Below the pieces are notes generated by a model. That model was not told where the DNA came from. It saw only the letters and a list, made by a program, of their open reading frames with translations, and did no database searches. Shown in pieces: positions 1-5,238 of a DNA stretch of 5,238 nucleotides. Every line of letters begins with the position of its first letter. Position 1 is the stretch's first letter. Made by a program: the position numbers and the translations under genes. The stretch spans positions 1 to 5,238 of the forward strand of contig URCX01000134.1 in assembly GCA_900546465.1 (NCBI GenBank), given 5' to 3'. Origin of the DNA: an uncultured Bacteroidota bacterium (GTDB lineage Bacteria > Bacteroidota > Bacteroidia > Bacteroidales > P3).

Positions 1-1
1 G

Positions 2-31
2 CAAAGTTAGTCAAAAAAAACATTGTGCAAA
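2..31 (-). promoter_or_regulatory. Possible leftward Bacteroidota-type promoter
   Basis: On the minus strand TAACTTTG (9 to 2) fits the Bacteroides -7 consensus TAnnTTTG, and a TTTG (31 to 28) lies 18 bases upstream, at the short side of the usual spacing for the -33 element. It would drive transcription off the left edge of the window, so its gene cannot be seen. The neighbouring tRNA unit ends in a terminator at 264-299, so a new promoter here is reasonable. The motif is short and a chance match is possible. Confidence 0.4.
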
Positions 32-152
32 CCTTTCCGCCCTATAATCTTTCCACTCGCACCCTGCAAACGCCACCTCCGCAGAACTTATCAGGCTTAC
101 ACAAACACCCTTGCCGCAGAAAAGCTTCACAAAACGCCCTTTCGGTAAAATT

Positions 153-212
153 AAAACGCCGTTCCAAGAAATTCTTTCGGCGTTCTGATTTTCCGGAACG
201 GCGAAAGAATTT
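153..212. repeat. Imperfect inverted repeat with alternative pairings
   Basis: Bases 169-185 pair with 196-212 in a 17-position stem with one mismatch (G180/G201) and a 10-base loop (186-195). A third segment just upstream competes: 157-165 (cgccgttcc) is perfectly complementary to 195-203, and 155-161 (aacgccg) to 178-184. Three segments can therefore form at least two mutually exclusive hairpins. The long stem is followed by ttt on the + side and by A/T-rich sequence on the - side, so it could be a bidirectional terminator, a remnant of a small repeat element or a regulatory leader of the leftward gene. No coding frame here is convincing. Confidence 0.6.
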
Positions 213-263
213 TCTAAATCGGTGATTGAATTTTGTGGAATGGTGAGTGGGTAGAGTATAATG

Positions 264-299
264 AAAAAAGAGTTTGACGCATTTGTGTCAAACTCTTTT
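264..299 (-). terminator. Intrinsic terminator of tRNA-Phe
   Basis: A perfect 13-bp stem (266-278 with 287-299; aaaagagtttgac / gtcaaactctttt) encloses an 8-base loop. On the minus strand it ends in a run of six T (269-264), the classic shape of a Rho-independent terminator. It begins nine bases after the 3' end of tRNA-Phe. The opposite side also has many T (tttt c ttt c ttt), so some activity in the other direction is possible. Confidence 0.88.
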
Positions 300-308
300 C
301 TTTCTTTG

Positions 309-381
<73 letters not shown>

Positions 382-398
382 ATCGTGTTTTGCGAGTG

Positions 399-430
399 CA
401 AAGATAGTTCAGTTTTTCGGTTTCACCAAA
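399..430 (-). promoter_or_regulatory. Bacteroidota promoter of tRNA-Phe
   Basis: On the minus strand TTTG (430-427) and TATCTTTG (406-399) are separated by 20 bases. This fits the known Bacteroides sigma-ABfr consensus (TTTG near -33, TAnnTTTG near -7). Transcription would begin a few bases downstream, leaving a 5' leader of about ten bases before tRNA position 1 at 381. This is the clearest taxonomic signal among the non-coding sequence. Confidence 0.8.
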
Positions 431-487
431 CTTTTCTCCGACTTTTTTATTCTCTTTTTCAAATCTGCTTTGGCTGTCAATCGTTTA

Positions 488-527
488 AGGCAAAAGATTT
501 TTCCGTTCATTTTCCCTGCTTTTGCCT
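488..527 (-). other. Stem-loop after the mutase gene, possible 3' end signal
   Basis: A perfect 9-bp stem (488-496 with 519-527; aggcaaaag / cttttgcct) with a 22-base loop starts four bases beyond the mutase stop codon. On the minus strand it is followed by TAAACG, not a T run, so it is not a standard intrinsic terminator. It may stabilise the 3' end of the operon mRNA or be a weak stop signal. The large loop lowers confidence. Confidence 0.3.
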
Positions 528-530
528 GTT

Positions 531-2243
531 TCATGCCTGCTTCAAGCCCATTTCTTTCTGTATTACCTCTATTTTTTGCATTGCTTCGGCATGTTTGGAG
601 GCGTATTGCGATATATTCTCGAGCTTGGAGCATATAGAGAAATAGAATTTTATTTTCGGCTCCGTGCCTGAGGGACGAACGGATACCTTGCTGCCATCTG
701 CAAGGAAGTATTGCAATACGTTGCTTTTTGGTAATCCTGTTTTTTCCGGGTAAAGGTAATCCACCGTTCTTTCCACTGCAATTCCATCAAGGTTTTTGGG
801 TGGATTGGAACGAAATCCGTTCATCATTGCTTCTATCTCTTGGGCTCCTGATTTGCCTTTTCGTGTTATGGAAACCTGCTTTTCGGCATAAAAAGCGTAG
901 TTCACGTACAAGTCCATGAGCATATCATACAGCGTCTGCCCCTTATCTGCGGCATAGGCTGCCATTTCAGCCAATATGCAGCAGCCTGAAATGGAGTCTT
1001 TGTCTCTTACGAAATCGCCTATCAGGTAGCCGAAACTCTCTTCCCCTCCTCCTATGTATTCTTCCTTGCCTTCCAAGGATTTTATCTTGGCTGCTATATG
1101 TTTGAAGCCGGTAAGAGTGTCGTAGCAATTCACATTGAAACTATCGGCAACTTTTCTTACCAATTCGCTCGTTACAATGGTTTTTATGACAAACTGTCTG
1201 CCTGTCAACTTATGCTCCTGTTGCCAACGCATCAAGAGGTAATAAGTGAATAGAGCGGCTGTTTGATTTCCGTTGAGCAAGACCCACTCTCCGGAAGATG
1301 TCTTTACGGCTATTGCTTCGCGGTCTGCGTCCGGGTCTGTCGCCAAAAGGATGTCCGCATCTACTTCTTTGGCTTTTCGTAAGCCTGCTTCCAATGCTTC
1401 GGGGTTCTCAGGATTGGGCGAAAGGCAGGTCGGAAAATTGCCGTCAGGTATTGCCTGATGTTCTTCCACAAAGACATTTTCGAATCCGTAGGCTTTCAAA
1501 GCCGCAGGTACTACTGTGATACCTGTTCCGTGCAAAGGAGTATAGACAATCTTCAAATCCTTATGGCGTTCTATGTATCCTTTGTTAAGAGATAGGGACT
1601 TAACTCTGTCGATATAGGTCTTATCCATATCCTTTCCAAGGAAGACTATGCCCGAATCGTCCTTGGAAATCTTTACTTGGGCAATATCGGTTATCTTATT
1701 GACCTGTTCAATCACTTCCACATCGTGAGGAGTCGTCAGTTGGGCTCCGTCGTTCCAATAAGCCTTGTATCCGTTGTATTCTTTAGGGTTATGGGAAGCC
1801 GTTATCATCACTCCTGCATCGGCTTTCAGTTCTCTGACTGCAAAGGAAAGCTCCGGTGTAGGTCTCAAATCCTCGAACATATAAACCTTGAAACCGTTTG
1901 CTGTCATGACACGGGCTGTTGTCAACGCAAATTCCCTGCTGTTGTTACGGCTGTCGTGAGATATGACGCAGCTTATGGGCTTTTCACCGTTTTTAAGTCT
2001 GATATAATTGCAAAATCCCTGCGTTGTCATGCTCACGGTGAGTAAATTCATACGATTTGTTCCCAATCCCATCACGCCCCTCAATCCTCCGGTTCCAAAT
2101 TCCAAGGTGCGATAAAACGCATCGTTGAATTCCTCAGGATTTTCCGCTCTCATGCGGACTATTTCCGCCTTTATACTTTCATCAATACTGCTGTTCAGCC
2201 ACTTGTCTGCGTTATTGCAAGCAGCCGTATCCAAATTTGCCAT
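531..2243 (-). CDS. pgm: Phosphoglucomutase/phosphomannomutase (phospho-sugar mutase)
   Basis: This is a complete 570-residue alpha-D-phosphohexomutase. It interconverts hexose 1-phosphate and hexose 6-phosphate (glucose and/or mannose) through a phosphoserine enzyme and a bisphosphate intermediate, in the cytosol, supplying activated sugars for glycan and envelope synthesis. All four signature motifs are present in order: N-terminal FGTGGLRG (49-56), active-site TASHNP (148-153) with Ser150 as the phosphorylated residue, Mg-binding DPDAD (303-307) followed by Arg308, the sugar-recognition loop GGEESFG (399-405), and the phosphate-binding RPSGTEPKIK (523-532). Length and layout match the PgcA-like group of about 570-580 residues. 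The start ATG at 2243 precedes a natural N-terminus; only AT-rich sequence and no true Shine-Dalgarno precedes it, as is usual in Bacteroidota. It lies 41 bases after a Sel1-repeat gene with no promoter visible between, so probable cotranscription. Substrate preference cannot be read from sequence; the gene symbol is generic. Confidence 0.95.
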   Translation of the reverse strand: MANLDTAACNNADKWLNSSIDESIKAEIVRMRAENPEEFNDAFYRTLEFGTGGLRGVMGLGTNRMNLLTVSMTTQGFCNYIRLKNGEKPISCVISHDSRNNSREFALTTARVMTANGFKVYMFEDLRPTPELSFAVRELKADAGVMITASHNPKEYNGYKAYWNDGAQLTTPHDVEVIEQVNKITDIAQVKISKDDSGIVFLGKDMDKTYIDRVKSLSLNKGYIERHKDLKIVYTPLHGTGITVVPAALKAYGFENVFVEEHQAIPDGNFPTCLSPNPENPEALEAGLRKAKEVDADILLATDPDADREAIAVKTSSGEWVLLNGNQTAALFTYYLLMRWQQEHKLTGRQFVIKTIVTSELVRKVADSFNVNCYDTLTGFKHIAAKIKSLEGKEEYIGGGEESFGYLIGDFVRDKDSISGCCILAEMAAYAADKGQTLYDMLMDLYVNYAFYAEKQVSITRKGKSGAQEIEAMMNGFRSNPPKNLDGIAVERTVDYLYPEKTGLPKSNVLQYFLADGSKVSVRPSGTEPKIKFYFSICSKLENISQYASKHAEAMQKIEVIQKEMGLKQA

Positions 2244-2284
2244 GGTATTTCTTCTTTTAAGTATGTTTATTCGACAAAACGCTT

Positions 2285-3367
2285 TTATTTCTTCAAATAT
2301 TGTTCTGCTTCTTTGTTGCCTAAATCAAGTGCATCTTTGAAGTAATTGTTCGCTCTGCCGATATTTTTTCTCACAACTTTGCCTTCTTTGTATAATTTGC
2401 CGAGTTCCAAATATGCTTCGGCATATGAAGAGGCTGCTGCTTTGTTCAGGTATTCCAATCCTTTCTTTACATTCTTCTTCGTCTGTGTTCCGGCTATGTA
2501 TTCCTTGCCGAGAATGTAGTAAACCTCCGCTCTCTTGATTTTCTTCAAGCTTAAAAGACTGTCTATCTTGCCTTCCTTTCTGTATCTGTCTATTGCAACA
2601 GGTTCTTTTGCCGGTGCAAAATTCTGTTTTGCCGATTGTTTGTAGAGTTCCAAAGCCTTGGCAGCTTGTTTCTTCTCCGCAAAGCCGTTTTCCATCAAAT
2701 AAGCTTTCACGTATTGGGCAACAGGCAAATCTTGCTTCAATGGCTCCTCTGCCAATTCGGAAGCCTTTTTGTAATCCGGTGCAACGCTCTCTCCTATTAC
2801 GTATATATAAGCCAATTTCTGCATTGCATCGATGTCGTTCTGCTCCACCGCTTTTTCATACCAGTGTTTGGCTTCAAACAAGTCCTTATCCACAACCGTT
2901 CCCGTCATATAAAAATCGCCCATTCGCCTGCAAGCATAAACCTCATTCCTATCTGCACAAATTCTATACCAGAGATACGCCCGTGCAGGATTATCCACAA
3001 CGCCTATACCTTCGTCAAACATCTGTGCAAGCCTGAGTTGCGATTCTGCATGTCCTCTTTCCGCTGCCTGCATATAGTAAGAAAAAGCCAAACGCTCGTT
3101 TTGTGAACAACCAAGTCCCTTTTCATACATCTGAGCCACCGCATAACATGAAGCAGGGTGGTTTTTCTCAGCTGCCTTTTTGTACCATACGAAAGCTGAA
3201 GAGTAACTCTGTAATTGCCCTATACCTTTATAATATTGCGTTGCAAGCTCATATTGTGCTTCAACATTGCCTCCCTTTGCCTTTAAGAGTAAATTCTGAC
3301 AGCAAAGCTCCGTACAGAAAAGTACTGCGACTATACAAATTCCTATTCTCCTTATCTTACTGCTCAT
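2285..3367 (-). CDS. Secreted Sel1-repeat protein, eight repeats
   Basis: A 360-residue protein of Sel1-like (TPR-related) helical repeats, a fold that usually scaffolds protein-protein contacts. Residues 1-23 form a signal peptide: SSKIRR, a hydrophobic core, then a Cys-rich end (CTELCC) before Gln24. The cysteines do not fit a lipobox well, so periplasmic export with signal peptidase I cleavage is more likely than a lipoprotein. Six consecutive 36-residue repeats fill 34-249 (each with the A..LG.MY..G....D...A..WY.KAAE.. pattern, more or less worn), followed by a non-repeat linker (about 250-279, with DSLLSLKKIKR) and two more repeats (280-314, 315-351). The last residues are basic (QYLKK). 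The ATG overlaps the end of the upstream Sel1 gene by 11 bases, which suggests translational coupling; the two are probably ancient duplicates. Partners and role are unknown. Confidence 0.9.
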   Translation of the reverse strand: MSSKIRRIGICIVAVLFCTELCCQNLLLKAKGGNVEAQYELATQYYKGIGQLQSYSSAFVWYKKAAEKNHPASCYAVAQMYEKGLGCSQNERLAFSYYMQAAERGHAESQLRLAQMFDEGIGVVDNPARAYLWYRICADRNEVYACRRMGDFYMTGTVVDKDLFEAKHWYEKAVEQNDIDAMQKLAYIYVIGESVAPDYKKASELAEEPLKQDLPVAQYVKAYLMENGFAEKKQAAKALELYKQSAKQNFAPAKEPVAIDRYRKEGKIDSLLSLKKIKRAEVYYILGKEYIAGTQTKKNVKKGLEYLNKAAASSYAEAYLELGKLYKEGKVVRKNIGRANNYFKDALDLGNKEAEQYLKK

Positions 3368-3938
3368 ACTTCCATAACTGATTTTCGTTCCAAAATTCTA
3401 TTGCCGTAGGATAGCCGTTGTCGAAAGCCGAATGTATGTATTTCAAGGCTTGTGCAACATCCTGCTTTGTTCCCTGAGCGAGATATGACATTTTTCCTAC
3501 TTTGAACTGAGCCTTTGCGAGATTTCCCTCATCGGCTGCCTGCTTATAATATGCAAAAGCTTTGCTCAAATCCTTTGCAATGCCTACTCCATGCTCGTAC
3601 ATCTCACCAAGACAATACACAGCCTCCATATTTTTACTCTCTGCCGCAAGACGGAAGTACTTCAATGCCAAAGGCAGGTTTTGCTTCACCTCCACTCCGT
3701 AATAATACAATTCTGCCAAAGCCATTATCGCTTTGGGGTGATTTTCCTCCGCCGCTTTGGTGTACCAATATATGGCTTTGTTTATATCTTTCGGCATTCT
3801 GTCCGCTCTTTCATACATCTTTCCCAAACGATACCGGGCATCGGCATCTCCGTACTCCGCATCTCTTATGTAAGTTTGAGCAAATAATCCGCTTGCACAC
3901 AACGCAAGGGACATCATCACAATCATTCGTTTTATCAT
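3357..3938 (-). CDS. Secreted Sel1-repeat protein, four repeats
   Basis: A 193-residue protein with an N-terminal signal peptide (MIKRMIV, hydrophobic core, likely cut after LFA, between Ala20 and Gln21; Gln at +1 is common in Bacteroidota exported proteins). Four Sel1-like repeats of about 36 residues follow at roughly 32-67, 68-103, 104-139 and 141-176, with typical cores such as LGKMYE, AIYWYTKAAEE, CLGEMYEHGVG and AFAYYKQAADEG. The C-terminal tail (177-193) is aromatic (FWNENQLWKYEQ). It is the first gene of the apparent Sel1-Sel1-mutase operon: its stop codon lies inside the first codons of the next gene (ATGAGCAGTAA, 3367-3357). No Shine-Dalgarno is evident; the start was taken at the first Met, which gives a proper signal peptide. 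Probably a periplasmic adaptor; function unknown. Confidence 0.9.
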   Translation of the reverse strand: MIKRMIVMMSLALCASGLFAQTYIRDAEYGDADARYRLGKMYERADRMPKDINKAIYWYTKAAEENHPKAIMALAELYYYGVEVKQNLPLALKYFRLAAESKNMEAVYCLGEMYEHGVGIAKDLSKAFAYYKQAADEGNLAKAQFKVGKMSYLAQGTKQDVAQALKYIHSAFDNGYPTAIEFWNENQLWKYEQ

Positions 3939-4057
3939 GATTTCATTCTTTTTTCCTGAAACGCTAATTCGCCTCTATTAAAATCACATACGGTTTTCCC
4001 CGTATTTTGTTTCTCTGCCGACACAGGTAGCTTGCTTTTCATGCTTCCGCTTGCCGA
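3939..4057 (-). other. Intergenic gap with short hairpin between cyclase-like and Sel1 genes
   Basis: The 119 bases hold a perfect 6-bp stem (3988-3993 with 4000-4005; atacgg / ccgtat) with a 6-base loop. On the minus strand it is followed by GTGATTTTAAT, a poor T tract, so at best a weak terminator for the 208-residue gene. The promoter of the Sel1 operon should lie here, but I find no TAnnTTTG on the minus strand; the closest is TACCTGTG (4029-4022), one mismatch and without a matching -33 box. Confidence 0.35.
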
Positions 4058-4684
4058 CTATTGGTTTTCCGCTTCCATGAACTTCAGAAGAGATTTCAAT
4101 GCTTTTTCTTCCGAAGAGCCTTCTCCGACACCTATCTTGGCAAAATTACTTTTCAATGTCTTCTTCACCTCTTCAAAAGCTATGCCTGCCAAAGAGGTTT
4201 TGAATATCTTCAACACCTGCTTATTCTCGAATGTCGAGCTGTAAAACTGCACGGATTCTTGCTTTTCGGCATATACTTCCTCGTCAACGATAATGCCTGC
4301 GATATCCTGCCGTGCCAATTTGCCTTTTGCTTTGATGAATGCACAGGAATTGAAAACCTCTATGCTCTTATGCTTGGTGCATGCCTGCTTTTGACGACAT
4401 ACAATTCCCTTATGAGGATAACCGAACATCAATGCCTGCTTGTTGTAAAGAACAGCAACGGATAGCAATCTCTCCAAACTCTCCTTATCATCGGAATGCG
4501 TAGAAAGCAATATGTAAGAACCGAAATTGCAGCACTCTATTCCTTCCTCCTTTTCCCTCAAGGCTTCGGACAAATCCTTTGTTATCCTGTCAAGTCTTAT
4601 TTGCAACATATCGTTGCTGCTTTGCAGTACGACATTATCGAAGTTCAACAGTTCCAACAAACACAAATAATTCTCTCTCTCCAT
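4058..4684 (-). CDS. Uncharacterised protein, degenerate class III nucleotide-cyclase-like fold
   Basis: A 208-residue cytosolic protein with no signal peptide or membrane segment. I recognise no named family, but its pattern fits the class III adenylyl/guanylyl cyclase fold as seen in many hypothetical bacterial proteins: an opening strand NYLCLLELLNF (5-15) resembling the usual YxxFLDILGF, a strand FGSYILLS (54-61) where FSDSIIIS is expected, a long helix DKESLERLLSVAVLYNKQAL (66-85), GYPHKGIV (88-95) resembling GIPLRGAI, and near 110-137 VFNSCAFIKA followed by IIVDEEV. The two metal-binding Asp positions appear as Glu11 and Ser56, so catalysis is doubtful. Six cysteines (8, 51, 52, 96, 102, 114) are scattered. 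The start at 4684 gives the complete N-terminal strand. The gene sits 3 bases after a TAA in the same frame and 20 bases after tnpV, with no clear Shine-Dalgarno. Its base composition is like the host genes (26 G+C in 60 bases at 4441-4500). Being a real gene is likely; the fold is an inference of moderate strength. Confidence 0.7.
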   Translation of the reverse strand: MERENYLCLLELLNFDNVVLQSSNDMLQIRLDRITKDLSEALREKEEGIECCNFGSYILLSTHSDDKESLERLLSVAVLYNKQALMFGYPHKGIVCRQKQACTKHKSIEVFNSCAFIKAKGKLARQDIAGIIVDEEVYAEKQESVQFYSSTFENKQVLKIFKTSLAGIAFEEVKKTLKSNFAKIGVGEGSSEEKALKSLLKFMEAENQ

Positions 4685-4687
4685 CTC

Positions 4688-5238
4688 TTATTTCTCTCTC
4701 ACTGCTAAAAGTTCCATTTTTTCATTTGCTGCCTTATTGCTTCCTCCACTTGTGATTGTAAATTGTTCATCATTTGCACCCACATTATTTGATTTTGCTC
4801 TTTCATTGTTTCTGTTATCTGTTGCTCCTCCATTAATACTTTCATTGCTTGCTCCATTACTTGATTTGCCTGTTGATCTATTTCCTTTAGATGTTCTGTT
4901 AGCTTGTCTTTCATTACCAATTCCTGATATAAAGCTTTCTTGTATTCCTTCAAATATTGTAGCCTCATCATAGCGAACTTGCCAAGTGCTACCGCTCTGT
5001 CTTTGTTTTCTAGTGCTATGTCTGGTATCATTATTTCTCCCTGTTTCGTGTATGTTATTTCCATAATCATCGCTCCTTTCAACTTCATTATTAAAATACA
5101 CTATTTTGTTTGAATCTTCCAATGTGTTAATTAAACTTTTTTCATATTCTTTAACAGTTGACCTTATTAGTTTTAGCTCTGTTTCAGCTATATCACTTAT
5201 TGAATTTCCTATTTGTGTTATAGCTGAAAATGTCTTAA
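4688..5238 (-). CDS. 3' part of unidentified mobile-element gene, reading through tnpV
   Basis: From the window edge one minus-strand frame (first full codon 5236-5234) stays open for 182 codons to a TAA at 4690-4688; the other two minus-strand frames are full of stops before tnpV. Residues 1-60 look like real protein: a charged helix-rich stretch (ISDIAETELKLIRSTVKEYEKSL, about 13-35) and then EVERSDDYG at the tnpV ribosome-binding site. After that the frame lies in the +1 register relative to tnpV, and its product becomes an N/S/G-rich low-complexity string, as expected when an alpha-helical gene is read out of frame. The true C-terminus may thus be this extension, or the original stop has been lost. 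The gene's start is outside the window and I do not recognise it; a conjugation or mobilisation role would only be a guess from context. Confidence 0.5.
   Translation of the reverse strand, partial: KTFSAITQIGNSISDIAETELKLIRSTVKEYEKSLINTLEDSNKIVYFNNEVERSDDYGNNIHETGRNNDTRHSTRKQRQSGSTWQVRYDEATIFEGIQESFISGIGNERQANRTSKGNRSTGKSSNGASNESINGGATDNRNNERAKSNNVGANDEQFTITSGGSNKAANEKMELLAVREK
4705..5064 (-). CDS. tnpV: TnpV-family transposon-encoded protein
   Basis: A 119-residue small protein of the TnpV family, accessory proteins first known from the Tn4451 mobilisable transposon and common in Firmicutes integrative elements; their exact job is unclear. Recognisable family features are MEITYTKQG (1-9), IPDIAL (13-18), G28, RLQYLKEY (34-41), KLTEHLKEIDQQA (54-66), ITE (83-85) and NQIMWVQMMNN (91-101). 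The last ten residues (RQQMKKWNF) depart from the usual ending (family members often end in a hydrophobic LIYN-like motif), so the 3' end may be altered. I start at 5064 rather than at the first Met (5088) because AAAGGAG at 5079-5073 sits eight bases before this ATG and the family begins here. The sequence is AT-rich (18 G+C of 60 at 5041-5100), unlike the genes to its left. It overlaps a second open frame over its whole length. Confidence 0.85.
   Translation of the reverse strand: MEITYTKQGEIMIPDIALENKDRAVALGKFAMMRLQYLKEYKKALYQELVMKDKLTEHLKEIDQQANQVMEQAMKVLMEEQQITETMKEQNQIMWVQMMNNLQSQVEEAIRQQMKKWNF
5073..5079 (-). promoter_or_regulatory. Strong Shine-Dalgarno sequence of tnpV
   Basis: AAAGGAG on the minus strand, eight bases upstream of the ATG at 5064, is close to the full anti-16S complement. 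It decides the start of tnpV. No host-like gene in the window has such a site, which marks this part as coming from an organism that relies on Shine-Dalgarno initiation. Confidence 0.8.

Larger units (their letters stand above)
1..263. other. Intergenic region without a supported gene
   Basis: This stretch lies beyond the tRNA-Phe terminator. Short open frames exist on both strands, but one on the minus strand runs across the tRNA gene and terminator, and a 66-residue one on the plus strand has no start signal and a composition rich in K, R and P. I see no family resemblance in either. The region contains only the inverted repeat around 153-212 and the possible leftward promoter at 2-31. Confidence 0.6.

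Noticed and set aside
25..225. Plus-strand open frame of 66 residues
   Set aside because: It has no start signal, its composition is rich in K, R and P, and part of it is the inverted repeat.
1677..2045. Plus-strand open frame of 122 residues opposite the mutase gene
   Set aside because: The minus strand here encodes conserved mutase motifs such as TASHNP, so this frame is a shadow.
2593..3106. Plus-strand open frames of about 150 residues opposite the larger Sel1 gene
   Set aside because: They are antisense to a gene with clear repeat structure and show no domain or start signal of their own.
4030..4054. Short direct repeat gcttgc at 4030-4035 and 4049-4054
   Set aside because: Six bases twice in a gap of this size is expected by chance, and it is not linked to any site I can name.
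4058..5064. The tnpV and cyclase-like genes as a new defence system
   Set aside because: No effector, nuclease or membrane partner is visible, and the TnpV family is linked to transposons rather than defence; only two neighbouring genes from apparently different DNA are present.

Overview
The window reads as a piece of a Bacteroidota (probably Bacteroidales) chromosome that meets a different kind of DNA at its right-hand edge. All genes I support are on the minus strand, so transcription runs from high to low coordinates. The host assignment rests on a tRNA-Phe promoter of the Bacteroides type (TTTG, 20 bases, TATCTTTG), the lack of Shine-Dalgarno sequences before the host genes, secreted Sel1-repeat proteins with a Q just after the predicted signal-peptide cut, and a 570-residue phospho-sugar mutase of the kind common in that phylum.

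Layout from right to left along transcription: (1) 5238-4705 is AT-rich. It holds the 3' end of an unidentified gene that enters from outside the window, then a TnpV-family transposon protein with a strong Shine-Dalgarno sequence (AAAGGAG). TnpV proteins are typical of Firmicutes mobile elements, so this looks like the edge of an integrated element, or possibly an assembly chimera. (2) 4684-4058 encodes a 208-residue cytosolic protein whose N-terminus and overall pattern resemble the class III nucleotide-cyclase fold, but with the expected catalytic aspartates replaced. (3) 3938-2285 encodes two secreted Sel1-repeat proteins with 4 and 8 repeats whose genes overlap by 11 bases. (4) 2243-531 encodes a complete phosphoglucomutase/phosphomannomutase, 41 bases after the second Sel1 gene and probably in the same operon. 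(5) 430-264 is a self-contained tRNA-Phe(GAA) unit with promoter, tRNA and intrinsic terminator. (6) 1-260 has no convincing gene. It contains a strong imperfect inverted repeat with alternative pairings and a possible leftward promoter at its very edge.

Functionally, the mutase belongs to central sugar-phosphate metabolism (activated sugars for glycans and envelope). The Sel1 pair is probably a periplasmic set of helical scaffold proteins with unknown partners. The cyclase-like protein and the TnpV neighbourhood are the least ordinary parts. A long open frame runs through the whole of tnpV in another register and ends with one TAA codon three bases before the cyclase-like gene, in the same frame. 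I see no complete new system, only one unusual protein beside the edge of a mobile element.
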